A stretch of 64,000 nt of DNA from Ovis canadensis (lineage: Eukaryota > Chordata > Mammalia > Artiodactyla > Bovidae), in the NCBI RefSeq assembly GCF_042477335.2, contig NC_091251.1, positions 29,590,501-29,654,500 of the forward strand, read 5' to 3'. Position 1 is the stretch's first letter, and every line of letters begins with the position of its first letter. A model generated the notes under the pieces. The model did not search any database. It was not told where the DNA came from and was given only the letters and a program-made list of their open reading frames with translations. Both the position numbers and the translations under genes were made by a program. Shown piece after piece: positions 50,151 to 60,639 of this stretch.

Positions 50151-51239
50151 AAAAAGGCACTGAATCACAGTGAGTAATTTCAGAGCAGATCCTTTCTTAG
50201 GCAGCTGAGGCCAGAGGAGAAGATTATCCAAGGGGCCTCCTCCAGTCCCCAGCCAGAGTCCTGCCCCTTCGTGCAGTGCTGTGCCCCCTCTCTATGATTC
50301 CTGGGCCCAGAAACTCTTCTGATTCACATGAGAAAGGTCATAGAGCAACAGCCAGGGCCAGGTCCTGGGCTGGGTGCAGTGTTGCGGAAGACAGTGCTGT
50401 TCTCAGGATTTATTCAAGGACACATTGGGGACCAGCCTGGGAAGGAAGGCCCGGTCCCTGTGCTCAGCGTCCATGGTGGTGGTGGTGGTCAGGGGGTGGG
50501 GGAACGGAGCTCAGACAGGCATTCTCTGTTGAGCAATGGCTGCTGCCTGCTCTCGCCCCGCTTCCCTGAGTGTGTCTGTGTAGACGGCCCCGGTTTCTTC
50601 ATGTGTTGGGAGGCAGCACAGCAGAGCCCCCAGGGACCTGCTGGAGAGAGTGAGCTGGGGTTGCAATGGCTGAGGGTCAAGTGTACGCATGGAGCTGAAC
50701 ACAAGCAAGGGCTCTGTGGATAGGAGCTCATCCTATCACTTCCAGGCCTCGACCCAGGTGTGGAATAGGACAATGACAACAGGGACCCCGGGTTCACCTG
50801 GTGTGGCTGCCCACAGGTTGTCCCTTAAGTGGCTGGGCCTCAGCCTTCCTCTCACAGGATGATGCTAGGGCCTGGATCTCTGGAGCCCAGCTAGGCCGGA
50901 GTAGGGTCTCCCAGGCCACCTTCCAGGGCCGGCAGCTCCCCTGTGTCCTCCTAGCAGACTCTCAAGCCCAGGGTTGGCAGAGGCCTCCATGGTTATAGCC
51001 CTGAGATTCCAGGCCCCTTTGGACCTTGGCTGGCACTCCAGGCCCCTTGCTCCCTACGCACTGGGGAGAGGGGGCATCACGAGCCCGCCCGAGGCAGCAC
51101 TGAGGCCAGCTACCCGTCTCATTCACCCGCTTCCTCTTTCTGGCCCTGTCCTGCTCCAGCCCATTCCCATCACCCTCTTGGCACTCAGAGCCCCTTCGCC
51201 CTGGGTCTGGTCATTCAGAGCTTAGACCTTGATCTCAGA
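50151..51239. other. Unique GC-rich stretch
   Basis: Contains a (GGT)n run (about 50472-50489). No repeat family or gene recognised. Overlapping open frames up to 131 codons (50328-50723) are compositional. Confidence 0.35.
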
Positions 51240-51368
51240 CCAGTGGGACTGGGAGGGATTTTAGAGACCACTGATGCTCCCACCCATTTTATAGATGAGA
51301 ACATGAGCCCAGGGAAGCCCCGGGCCCACAGCCACACTGGGGATTAGGAACTGAACTCATTCCTCCTC
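51240..51368 (-). repeat. MIR fragment, antisense
   Basis: CACCCATTTTATAGATGAGAAC, ATGAGCCCAGGGAAGCC, CACAGCCACACTGGGGATTAGG. Confidence 0.6.
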
Positions 51369-51942
51369 CCAAAGAACTTTGGACTTTAAAGGGGGCCACA
51401 GAGGATAAGCACGGGGTGACCCCAGGCATAAAGACAAGCAATCAACCGAGAAGCAAAACTGCAGCTCCATTGCAAAGACACGACTGATGTCTTTAAAGGG
51501 CCAGGAGTTCCCACCCAGCAAGGAGAAAGCACCAGTGCCCCAGTTCTAGAAACGGGCCCAGGATAGGAAGACAGTTTTTGAAAGAATATATAGATGGCTC
51601 TTAAACACATGAAAAGCTTGTCTTCCACATAAGAGAAATGCAAATGAAAACTTCAAGGAGAGACCCTCTTTCAACCGTCAGATGGGAAAGATCAAAGTGC
51701 AGCAGCTCTGTGCGTGGATGGAAAGAGAGGGTGTGGGGGGAGGCCGTGGGGGGACGTGTGGGCAGGAACAGGAGGCAGGGCCGCCTTGGGGGAGGGCAAG
51801 TGGCAACCCACCACAGGTGCACATGCTCCTCCCCTTGACCCAGCAAACCTAGCTCCAAGCCAGCATCCCTCAGATACATGTATGAAGTGTGGACTCTGCA
51901 TTCATCCTGGCTTTATTTATAAAAGGAAAACGTGGACAGTCA

Positions 51943-52072
51943 GCTGAGTGGGACTGCCCTGGGGGTCCAGTGGCTCTCTGCTTCCACTGCAGGGGGCTTG
52001 GGTTCAATCCCTGGTTGGGAAACTAAGATCCCACGTGCTAAGTGGTGTGGCCAAAAGAATAAAAATAAAAGG
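51943..52072 (+). repeat. CHR-2 SINE, sense, nested in L1
   Basis: GGGACTGCCCTGGGGGTCC, TGCTTCCACTGCAGGGGGC, AATCCCTGGTTGGGAAAC, AGATCCCACGTGCTAAGTGG and an A-rich tail. Confidence 0.9.
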
Positions 52073-52192
52073 AACAATACTGGTGTGAGTTGCCATTCTC
52101 TTCTCCAGGGGATCTTCTTCAAACCCACATCTCTTATGTCTCTTGCACTGGCACGTGATTCTCTACCCCTAGTACCACCTGGGAAGCCCAAA
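52073..52192 (-). repeat. Bov-tA SINE, antisense, truncated
   Basis: ATACTGGTGTGAGTTGCC, TCTTCTCCAGGGGATCTTC, then CTAGTACCACCTGGGAAGCCC. It lacks the same body half as the tandem at 49838-50066, with a similar breakpoint. Confidence 0.9.
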
Positions 52193-52415
52193 TGATCAAT
52201 GGGGGGGGGTATTAAAAAAATGGTGGTGTCCACACAACAGAATTCTACACGCAACCAGCACAGGGAACCCTGAGCCACACCACGTGAAACAGGCACCCTC
52301 CCAACCATACACAATCGACACACAGAAGCACACAAAAGAATTACCATTTGAAACTGCTGAAAAAGGGTGTGGCTTCTGTGTTCTGATAACCAACAGGCTC
52401 CAAGATCCACTACCG

Positions 52416-53330
52416 TTTGGGTGAAAAGAGAGGAAAAGGATATGCACATGCGCACACACACGTGCACACGCACAGGTAGTGTGCACAACCGTGTTGGTAA
52501 ATGCACACGTGATAGTATCCGGAAGGCTCTGGAGAAACTAGTTGAGCTGGAGGCCTGTGCGGAGGGGCGTTGATGAGAGTACCTGGGGAAGGAAAGAACT
52601 TGGCTTGCGTGGGATATCCTTCTGCGTCTTTTGACGCTTTACAGCGGGTCTGCACCATCGATCCTAAGGATACGTCACATACTTGCTCCGATAAATGGAC
52701 CAAAGGGGTGCACAGCACAGCTGCTGGGGCTTAGGCAGAGACACACTGCGTATAACTCCGGGCTGCAGCCCTCCCTTTGTGGAGTCAAAGGGTCAAGGGG
52801 TGTGGCCTGGGGTCAGGGCTCCAGGCCCCCGGAGGTTCCCACCCAGCCTCCCAGGCTCTACTCACACAGGGTGGCGTTTCGCTTCCTGTGGTCTTGCGAT
52901 GTCATCTAGCCTCCTCCCTTGGGGATCCCCAACTCCACTGGCTGCTGAAATCTCAGCTCGCCACCAGGCCTGCTCCGTCATCATCTGGGTGTCTTGAGAT
53001 CCTTCCTCAGACCTCGCCAGCAGGACTCAGACCCCTGGAATGCCATAGCAGAGGGTCTCCAGCCCTCTCAAATGCTGTTGTCTGCAGCGTATAACCCACC
53101 GCAGCCCTGGGCTCCTGACACAGATAAGGGGTGCTTTGATAACTGCTCAGAATTGTCCCTTTCAGGCTTGGAGTTGATGCCAGAACCAAGGGCTGAGTGA
53201 GAAGCCTGGGTAAGCCATTTCCTGTTTTCCTGGTGGTCCTGGGAAGGGGCTGTTGGTTGTGTGGTCCAGCTTTGGGCTAGAACCCCTGCCCTCCTCCACC
53301 TCCTTTGCCTGGCACAGGATGGATGCTGTA
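52416..53330. other. Unique stretch
   Basis: An alternating purine-pyrimidine CA/CG-rich run lies at about 52440-52512 (CACATGCGCACACACACGTG). No gene recognised. Confidence 0.35.
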
Positions 53331-53399
53331 AGACCATTCTATAAATGAGGCAACTGAGCCCAGAGCTGTTCAGCCTCAGCGGTGGTGGCAGATGTCTGT
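53331..53399 (-). repeat. MIR fragment, antisense
   Basis: CCATTCTATAAATGAGGCAAC followed by TGAGCCCAGAGCTGTTC. Confidence 0.5.
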
Positions 53400-53535
53400 C
53401 TGGGGAGACCTACTCTCCTAGGCCAGCTTCTTGACTGAGTGACCGTGGGCAAGTCACATCACCATTCTGAGCTTTGGTTTTCTCATCTGTGAAGTGGGAA
53501 CAGTAATATCTTGTCTCAGAATCACTGGCCCTCAC
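53400..53535 (+). repeat. MIR fragment, sense
   Basis: TTCTTGACTGAGTGACCGTG, GGCAAGTCACATCACC, TTTGGTTTTCTCATCTGTG and AAGTGGGAACAGTAATATC. Confidence 0.8.
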
Positions 53536-53616
53536 AGGCCTTGGCTGGCAGGTACCCCTGTGCGGATTATTGCCACATGCTGCCTCTTCCCTAACTTTGA
53601 TGTGCCTGTTTACTAG

Positions 53617-53709
53617 GGAGTGTGAGCTTCCAGAGCGTCACACTCCTGATCAAGAAGGCACCAGTATGGACAGGGGCCAGTCAGACCTACTGAAGAAGCT
53701 GGCGAGCAG
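53617..53709 (+). CDS. Candidate internal coding exon, gene unknown
   Basis: The segment is bounded by a good acceptor and a good donor. The acceptor has branch-point-like CCCTAAC (53589-53595), a pyrimidine-rich run and TACTAG ending at 53616. The donor is CAG/GTTAGT at 53709/53710. Length is 93 bases (31 codons). One frame is open throughout: the first base completes a codon, then ECELPERHTPDQEGTS, MDRGQSDLLKKLASR, with two bases left for the next codon, so both splice phases agree. It is charged and repeat-free, lying just after MIR relics. An in-frame ATG starts MDRGQS, so it may be a first coding exon. I do not recognise the protein, and no partner exon is seen in the window. Confidence 0.35.
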
Positions 53710-53869
53710 GTTAGTTTCTTCATCAGCACCAGGATGCCAGTCCTAGGAGAGCACAAAACCACTTCCTGGCCCAGCCATTTCCTCTTTAAATGATATTAAT
53801 TGGGGCCCAATGCTTGGCTGCCACTGAATAAGAATCGCCCACTTACCACACCAACAGGTCCCATTTGGG
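53710..53869. other. Unique sequence after the candidate exon
   Basis: TTAATTGGGGCCCAATGC near 53800 is an AT-rich unique block. Otherwise nothing recognised. Confidence 0.3.
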
Positions 53870-54018
53870 TACCGACTGGCTGCTTTACATGGATTAGCTG
53901 ATTTTCTCTTTGTGGCCACCCTAAAGGAGAAAGGCTCATTTAGACCCATTTCATAGAGGAGAAAGCTGAGGCACAGAGAGGTGTGAAATTTGAAAGCAGG
54001 TGACCTAGGTCAGAGAGG
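53870..54018 (-). repeat. MIR fragment, antisense
   Basis: GCTTTACATGGATTAGCTG, ACCCATTTCATAGAGGAG, AAAGCTGAGGCACAGAGAGG. Confidence 0.75.
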
Positions 54019-55590
54019 AAGGAAGTTGGAGGTGTAGTCAGCAGGGGATGGAGGCTCCAGAGCCTGGGAGAAGCCCAGGATCCTCTCTGCTCACTCCAGG
54101 GGAAGGTGTCCTATCTGCCTGGGGCTTTTTCCTTCTCAAAGGCATCAGATTTCCCCCAGAAGCTCCCAAGCGAGGAAGCAGGGGCTTCTGCCAGCGGCCT
54201 TGGGCTGGTACGCGCCTGCTCTCTGTCTGCTTGGTCCACATGAGCCTCTGGAGTCGGAGGAACCAGGCTCAGTTAGGCCCGATCTGCCTATCAGGCGTCC
54301 TCACGCCCACTACGTCACCTGCTGGGACCCGTGGCGTGTGACTTCATGACCCCCATGGGAATGTCGGGCCTCCTGGGTTGAAGCAGAAAGTCCATCCGGT
54401 GCATCAGGAGGACCACCACACCTACCCTCCTCTCTCTACTGGTTTTGAGGAAGCAGGGGTCCAGAAAGAGGTAACTTGCCCAGGAGGCCTGGTGTGTGGG
54501 AGGCAGGCTCAGAACTGAGATCCCGGCCCTGAACACAGAGCCTTTGCGTCTCTGGGTGCCTGACACGAAGGGGCTGAGCTCACCATGTTCAAACTAACCC
54601 CCGGCCTCTACTGGCTTCCCACCGCCTACCTGCCCACCAGGGCCTGAGAAAGGAAGCCTTGCTCCCAGGTGCCCTTGTCACTTCTTCCATGCTCGTTTGC
54701 ATGAGCTCGGGGTCGCTGCGGGGGTGACCTCAGGCGGAGCTGCCTGTGGTTGGCTCTGTTGTCTGCTGAAAGGCTGACCACGAAAGCCACACCAGGTGGG
54801 GGAGTGTGTATGGAAGGGCTTCCGTGGCCTGCAGCATCTGGTGGCTGTGGGGGAGGATGGGCCCTGGGGACCCTCTGCCTCCCTTCCAGGTTCCCCTTAT
54901 GCCTCAATAACAGCGGTCTCAGAGGCAGGATGGATAAGTCCACTTCTTTCGCTCCTCACCTGCCCAAGAGCCTGCAGGGGGCTCCTCACTTTGTCCTGCT
55001 GACAACCTAAGTTCAGCCTTGGTTTCTGGACCTTTTCATTGCCATTGTAACCCTTTAGACCAGGTTTGTGCCTCCATCCTCCCGCTCCATCCCCACATCT
55101 CCACCTTTGCTTTAGCCACTGTTCCTGCTTGCGCCTTCAGTCCCTGCTCCCCCCTCCATCTGCCCAAGTCAACACTCGTGGGATTCCTCTAAGCTGAGCA
55201 GCAGCTCCCCCTCTCCCTAGGGCGGGTGCGATGGCAGTACAACCCTCTGCCACTGCCACGTGCTGCTTTTCCAGTCTCCGCCCACACCCAGCACCTTTGC
55301 TACACTCCCTGCCAGGGCTGCTGGAAGCAGGAATCAGAAGGGCTTCAGGAAAGCTCTGAGTGAGAAGCCACTCCGACTGAAACAGCTTTGGCCTGTCAAG
55401 GCCACCCACAAACTCCCAGTGAGGGTGGAAGCAAGTCACAGGCACAGCGTGGGGAGAGGGTAGGCGCCTGACCATAAAGGTTGTGAGAACCATGCTCGCC
55501 AGGGGCCTCTCTGAGATCTTGGAGTATTCTCTGATAGTCCCAGTGCCCTGGCTGGCCCAGGTGCAGCCCTCCCTGGGCAGAGGCGTCATT
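54019..55590. other. Unique GC-rich stretch
   Basis: About 1.6 kb without recognised repeats. Open frames up to 153 codons (55137-55598, minus) show no domain. CpGs are scattered and below island density. Confidence 0.35.
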
Positions 55591-55660
55591 GCAACCATCT
55601 CTAAATGACTTCAGCAGCCAGGTTATTATTCTAACAATTAGGATTACCATGCAGAGACTC
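55591..55660. promoter_or_regulatory. Short AT-rich conserved-like block
   Basis: AATGACTTCAGCAGCCAGG, TTATTATTCTAACAATTAGG and ATTACCATGCAG lie immediately before a Bov-tA. AACAATTAGGATTACC carries homeodomain cores. Weak case. Confidence 0.2.
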
Positions 55661-55868
55661 AGGCTTCCCTGGTGGCTCAAACGGGAAACTGCCTGTAAGA
55701 TGGGAGACCCAAGTTTGATCCCTGGGTCGGGAAGATCCCCTGGAGAAGGGCATGGCAACCCACTCCAGTATTCTTGCCTGGAGAATTTCATGGACAGGGG
55801 AGCCTGACAGGCTACAGTCCATGGGGTCGCAGAGTCTGACATGACTGAGCGACTATCACACATGCACA
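55661..55868 (+). repeat. Bov-tA SINE, sense
   Basis: GGCTTCCCTGGTGGCTCAAACG, GATGGGAGACCCAAGTTTG, ATGGCAACCCACTCCAG and CTGACATGACTGAGCGAC. Confidence 0.94.
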
Positions 55869-56036
55869 GCTTCAGATTCTAGTTTAAGACAGTAAGTACA
55901 TCCTTGCAACAGCCCATGGGGCAGAGCAGATGTCAAGACCACTCTTTCCTCCTGAGTCATCTCGTTGGGCAGCTCCCTAAGGCTGGTCTCCAGGCTGGAT
56001 CCTTAGCTCCCAAATCCCATTCTCTCTCTGTTACAC

Positions 56037-56240
56037 GGGCTTCCCAGGTGGCGCTAGTGGTAAAGAACCTGCCTGCTAATGCAGGAGACATAAGAGACAT
56101 AGGTTCAATCCCTGGCATGGCAGCCCACTCCAGTCTTCTTGCCTGGAGAATCCCACGGACAGAGGAGCCTGGTGGGCTACAGTCCAGAGGGTCACAAAGA
56201 GTCAAACTCGACTGAAGCAACTTAGCACGGATGTACGCAG
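56037..56240 (+). repeat. Bov-tA SINE, sense, with a small internal deletion
   Basis: GGGCTTCCCAGGTGGCGCTAG, TTCAATCCCTGGCATGGCAG joins the head directly to the CCCACTCCAG part, losing the GTCGGGAAGATCCCCTGGAG block. It ends CAAACTCGACTGAAGC. Confidence 0.93.
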
Positions 56241-56315
56241 AGACTTAACATCTCATAGGGTGGTAGCCTGAGAAGCTGAAGGGTCTCAGTTATTCTGCCC
56301 CTGCAGGAACTTAGC
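56241..56315. other. Unique spacer
   Basis: No repeat recognised before the MIR. Confidence 0.3.
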
Positions 56316-56405
56316 TACCAGCTGGGTGATCTTTAGCAAGTCTTGTTACCTCTCTGGGTCCCTGATGGTTCATCTGAAAAGGGGTTAAGGAAAGCCATCT
56401 TGAAG
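56316..56405 (+). repeat. MIR fragment, sense
   Basis: TACCAGCTGGGTGATCTTTAG, CAAGTCTTGTTACCTCTCTG and GATGGTTCATCTGAAAAGG. Confidence 0.65.
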
Positions 56406-56489
56406 GGTCAAAGTGAGTTCCCAGAGTGAAGTGGCCCTTTGGTACGCTCTGCACCTGGCAGTGTTTGGTCCATGCTGACTGGTAGTGTA

Positions 56490-56708
56490 TTAGTGAAAGT
56501 GTTAATCGCTCAGTTCAGGCATGTCCAACTCTTTGCAACCCCATGGACTGTAGCTATCCAGGCTCCTCTGTCCATGAAATTCTCAGGCAAGAAAACTGGA
56601 GAGAGTTGCCATCCCCTTTTCCACGGGATCTTCTCGGCCCAGGGATCAAACCCAGGTCTCCTGCCTTGCGGGAAGATTCTTTACCATCTGAGCCACTAGG
56701 GAAGCCCT
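56490..56708 (-). repeat. Bov-tA SINE, antisense
   Basis: GTGAAAGTGTTAATCGCTC, CCCATGGACTGTAGCTATC, CCACGGGATCTTCTCGGCC and CCATCTGAGCCACTAGGG. Confidence 0.94.
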
Positions 56709-56894
56709 TCTGTTAGTGTGGCTTCTGGTTAGAACACCTTTTATTGTGGGGACAAATCCTGGTCCCTTCTCTGAGGCTGGACTCGTCCTGCCTCGTGTGT
56801 GTATGAGCAACAACAGCCTCTTCTGTTTGTGGGGCTTCTAACTGATTGTTTCTGAGTGCTGGAGCTTCCATCAGCCCCTTGGGAATTTGAGGCA
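56709..56894. other. Unique stretch
   Basis: Nothing recognised. Confidence 0.3.
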
Positions 56895-57003
56895 GTAGGA
56901 TTATTTTCTGTACTTGACAGATAAAGGAGACAGAAAAGCTTGGCAAGGGCGTCAAGTCACCCAGCAACGGCAGGCCAGCCAGGACCCAAACCAGAGTGTC
57001 CAG
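56895..57003 (-). repeat. MIR fragment, antisense
   Basis: CTTGACAGATAAAGGAGAC, GCAAGGGCGTCAAGTCACC, then CAGCCAGGACCCAAACC. Confidence 0.5.
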
Positions 57004-57639
57004 TGCCAGCTCAATGGGGATTTTCCTGTAATATTTCCCCAGTTGCCTGTTCATGCTTCACTTGAGCTCTTTTCAAAACCGAAATCAAATTCCCGAGACT
57101 TCTCAAAAACCACACCAAATGGACATTTTCCCCCTCTGCCTGGGGCTAAGGCTGTTGGCCCCAGATGCCAGCGCTGGGTGTTTATTTAAGGCAACTACAC
57201 CTCCCGCGCTGGCCCATCTTTCTCACTCTGCATTTGTGGTCTATGCAGCTCTCACTCCCCTACCCAGCTGGTTCTCCTGTAATCTAATGCTCAGCCTTTC
57301 CTCTCTGGGCCTCACGATCCCCGTGTTCTAGAAGGTCTCTGCGGTCTCATGGGTTTTGTTTCTTCATAGTACCCTTGGGTGCAAGGTAGCCGAGCTGTCA
57401 CGAGGGAGCAGCTTCATCATTTCCATAGCCTGTGGGACTCCCCCGAGGCGGGTGCTGAAGCGAAACTGGCTCGCTCTGAGGCCCTGAGGAAGCCACTTTC
57501 CTTTCAGTGGGGGCCAGTGGGCTAGAACCAGCCTCTAATCACAGAACCCACCCCTAATCACAGAACCGCCCCACCCCCCAGGACCTCCTCCTCGAGGGGC
57601 AGGAAAGAGGGAGAGGGAGGGGGAGCCAGGTGGAGCAGA
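57004..57639. other. Unique stretch with one conserved-like block
   Basis: 57015-57130 reads CTGTAATATTTCCCCAG, CCGAAATCAAATTCCCGAG and AACCACACCAAATGG, repeat-free and retaining CpGs. The remainder is unremarkable. Confidence 0.3.
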
Positions 57640-57856
57640 AGCAGAGAAGCGTGACTCATAGCATAGTGTCTGACTCTCTGCGACCCCATGGACTGTAGCC
57701 CACCAGGCTCCTCTGTCCATCGGATTCTCCAGGCAAGAATACTAGAGCGGCTTGTCATTTCCTTCTCCAGGGGATCTTCCCAATCCAGAGTCTCCTGCAT
57801 TGGCAGGTGGATTCTTTACCACTGTGCCACCTGGGAAGCCTCAGGAGCAGAGAAGC
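57640..57856 (-). repeat. Bov-tA SINE, antisense, with 11-bp TSD
   Basis: AGCAGAGAAGC at 57640-57650 recurs at 57846-57856. Between them lies an antisense Bov-tA (CTCTGCGACCCCATGG to CACTGTGCCACCTGGG). Confidence 0.95.
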
Positions 57857-58164
57857 TCTCTTCGCCAGGACAGTTTCTTTGAGAGGCAAGAGACTCAGGC
57901 CTGTCTCCTTCAGAAGTGGGGCTGTGGACACCTGCTCCTCTCTGAACTGTCCCAGGAGAGGGAGATGGAAACGGCCACCCACACCTTTCTCAGGGGGCCT
58001 CCCACAGCCTCCTGCTCTGCTAGGAAAATAAGTCAGCCTGGTCAAGTCCCAGGAGTCCCAGACAGGCTGGAGTGTTGTGGCAGAGCCCTCTGGGCCTACT
58101 TGGTGGCTCCTGGCCTTTGACCGCCTTGACTTCTCTTCCTCAGGGAATCCAAGGCAGCTTTGAC
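57857..58164. other. Unique stretch
   Basis: Nothing recognised. Confidence 0.3.
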
Positions 58165-58302
58165 TCATGGCTATGGGCCAGGAAGACCTGAGTTCTAGAA
58201 GACCCAGCTCTGCAAGTTGCTGTGTGACGCTGGGCAAGTTACTCAGCCGTGCTGAGCCTGTGTCATCTTGCCTGAAAAAGAAGGTCTGAGGCTAGAATAA
58301 GA
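58165..58302 (+). repeat. MIR fragment, sense
   Basis: AAGACCTGAGTTCTAGAAG, AGTTGCTGTGTGACGCTGG, GCAAGTTACTCAGCCG and CTGTGTCATCTTGCCTG. Confidence 0.8.
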
Positions 58303-58339
58303 CAAGAAAGACTACGGCTTGGCTTAGGGTGAGTCCCTG

Positions 58340-58412
58340 AAACCAGTAGCTACTATGTCACCTCCATTTCACAGGTGGGGCACACGGGGCCAGATCTGTG
58401 GCCTAATAAGTT
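58340..58412 (-). repeat. MIR fragment, antisense
   Basis: TCACCTCCATTTCACAGGTG followed by GGGCACACGGGGCCAG. Confidence 0.5.
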
Positions 58413-58867
58413 TCATTTCCTGGCTTGTTTATAGAAGGCTTCCGCCCACTATAACGGGTGAGCTCATGACCACCCAAAGCGGGTGGGCCAACCGTCCGGC
58501 CAGGATGCTAACAGGTAGATTTCAGTGAGAGGCTGGTCAAGATCTGGAAAAAAGGAAACAGCTACTCAGAGAGAAACTGCAGGCTCTGATGAAGTGCCTG
58601 CACAGTCAGAGAGAGGAGGAGCCAGTGTGAGCCCAAGAACTTGTAGACAGCTCCCTGGAGGCTACAAGACTCGTTTGGGGTCAGGACATCCTTTAAGGAC
58701 CAGCGTGGGGAGGGTGCTTCAGCGGGGTGGGAACAGCACAAGCCAAGATTTGTTTGGAATACATGGTACAGAAGAGAGGAGACCTAAGTGAGAGCCAGGA
58801 CCCCATGGTCCTTGCCCTGAACTCTTGCCCTCCCTGGGCCTCGGAGGGAAGAGACCTAGAAGGTCAT
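58413..58867. other. Unique stretch
   Basis: Nothing recognised. Confidence 0.3.
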
Positions 58868-59030
58868 GGCTTACATTCACTGAGTTCTTCTTTTGTGTGG
58901 GCACAGAGAGGACTTGACTTAATCCTCAGCACATCCCTATGAGGACCCACACTTTGTGGACAGGGAGCTGAGATGTGGAAGGGGATGGGCAGCTTGCCCA
59001 AGCTCACAGAGTGTTCAAGGACGCAGGAGG
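58868..59030 (-). repeat. MIR, antisense
   Basis: TTCACTGAGTTCTTCTTTTG, GACTTAATCCTCAGCACATCC, GGACAGGGAGCTGAGATG and CAGCTTGCCCAAGCTCACAG. Confidence 0.8.
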
Positions 59031-60080
59031 CTGGGGCAGCCTGATGCACTGCTCCGCTGCTCACACCTCTTGGGGTATGGAGGGCAGAGACCCAGCCCGA
59101 AGGAGTAGACCACTGGTGCAGGCGCTCCGGAGCCTTGTAATCTGTGCTGCTGACTGCACAGAGTGGCCATTAGCTCTGTTAATAATGGCATCTCCGTGGC
59201 AACCTGCTGGGCCTGCCCTTGAGACCATGCTGGCAGGCAGCTCCCGTCAGTCTGCACAGCTGCCTGGCTCTCCACATGGACAGGCAGGAGACAGCCTGGG
59301 ATCGGAGAAGGCTGGGGGCTTCTGTCCAGGGTCTGAGGGAACCAGTGCCACTTAGGCCTCAACTGTCCCCAGCTGCAAAGGGACATCTCATGCCCTCTCG
59401 ACCTGTGATGCAGGCTGGGTAATGCTGGGGTTGACAGAAGGGCTAACAGATAGTTGGACTGACTCCCAGAAAAGTGCTCTTTCCCACCTCAGCTTCAATC
59501 TTCAAAAGCCATGCTGGGCTTCCAGAGTGGATCCTGCTTTCCAGGGCATGTGGGGCTCAAGGTGTTCCAGAGTGGCTTCCTCATGCGCTTGGGCTGCAGA
59601 GACGGGAGGGAGATGCATGAGGGATCGGGGAGTCGGAGGAAACCCCAGCCAGTGCTAGGGTGTCAGGGGCTGAGGGGGGCCTGCAAGGGTAGGGTCCCAG
59701 ATTATAAGGCTCTACTAATTAGTTCATTTCATTTTCAAAGTGGAAAACAACCTTACAGCTGGCCCTGGCATTCCTCTAGGGAAGAGAACAATCTCTGTTG
59801 AGAGAACTGTATGGATGAACCTCTGGGGTAGGAGGGGAGTCCTTCAGAGGAGGAGAAGGGCTCCTGGTGGAGGGGAGAGGGGATCTGGGGCTCCCGAGCC
59901 AGCAGTGAGGGTGGGATGCACGGGCCAATGCCCAGACATTCCATCATTTGCTGCCAGGTCCGCTGCACAGCCTGAGGAGTGGGCTGTGGCCATGGAGAGC
60001 CTGAGACAGAGGGGCTGGACCCTGGGCCCCCAGTGAGCACCCAGGAGCTGACCAGGCTTCAGAGGAAAGCTCTGAGTCCC
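59031..60080. other. Unique stretch
   Basis: 59140-59210 holds GGCCATTAGCTCTGTTAATAATGG and CTCCGTGGCAACCTG (an RFX half-site-like text). Open frames are short and featureless. No gene called. Confidence 0.35.
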
Positions 60081-60205
60081 TTCTGGTCATTGTATTGGGC
60101 ACTAAGTCCAGATCTCACAGGACAGGAAGGCAGGTTATGCTTAACCCTATTCTGTAGGTGGGACCCAGCCTGAGACCAACTCCCAGATGTTAAGTAGTGA
60201 TCAGG
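60081..60205 (-). repeat. MIR fragment, antisense, decayed
   Basis: CTGTAGGTGGGACCCAGCC, then AGACCAACTCCCAGATG. Weak. Confidence 0.35.
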
Positions 60206-60639
60206 GCTTCCGTGCCTCTAAATTCACTGACCAGTTTGGTTTGGTCAATGGCAAACAGTGGCAGCTGTCCACGTTCATCTTCAAATCCGCCTTCTCTCTC
60301 CTTTCCTTCTTCTAGCCCCTCAATAACTCCCTCTCTTCCCGCCTTTCCTTCCCCATCCTCCAAGTCAGAGAGGAAAGGATGCTACAGATGCTCCCAGTGA
60401 GGCCTTGGTGACATCCCGCTCCGGCCCTGGGGTGGGGGAGCTACTTTAAAACTGGCCCCTGAAAAGGGCAATGCTGATCCCCAAGGCAGAACTCTCTCTG
60501 GGGCATTGCAGCTCTGGGCATGGGAAGAAGAGGCCAGAGGGTGGGGGCAGACATTCTGATGCTGAGAAGCAAAGCACAGGCATGCCAGGATGCCATAAAG
60601 CTCAGTCTAGCACAGCAAAGTGGCAAAAAGGAAGAATAA
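60206..60639. other. Unique stretch
   Basis: A pyrimidine-rich run lies at about 60288-60365. No gene recognised. Confidence 0.3.

Larger units (their letters stand above)
51560..52415 (+). repeat. Old L1 late ORF2 relic, sense, interrupted
   Basis: TAGATGGCTCTTAAACACATG, AAAAGCTTGTCTTCC, AAGAGAAATGCAAATGAAAAC, CCCCTTGACCCAGCAAACC, then after the insertion TGGTGTCCACACAACAGAATTC and ACCACGTGAAACAGG. Highly diverged. Confidence 0.7.

Noticed and set aside
50472..50489. CpG island or promoter around the (GGT)n
   Set aside because: The area is GC-rich but CpG-poor, and no core promoter text is visible.
53331..54018. Candidate exon as part of a MIR
   Set aside because: MIR text lies on both sides but the 53617-53709 segment itself shows none of the MIR blocks. 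I therefore kept it as an exon candidate and rejected only the repeat explanation.
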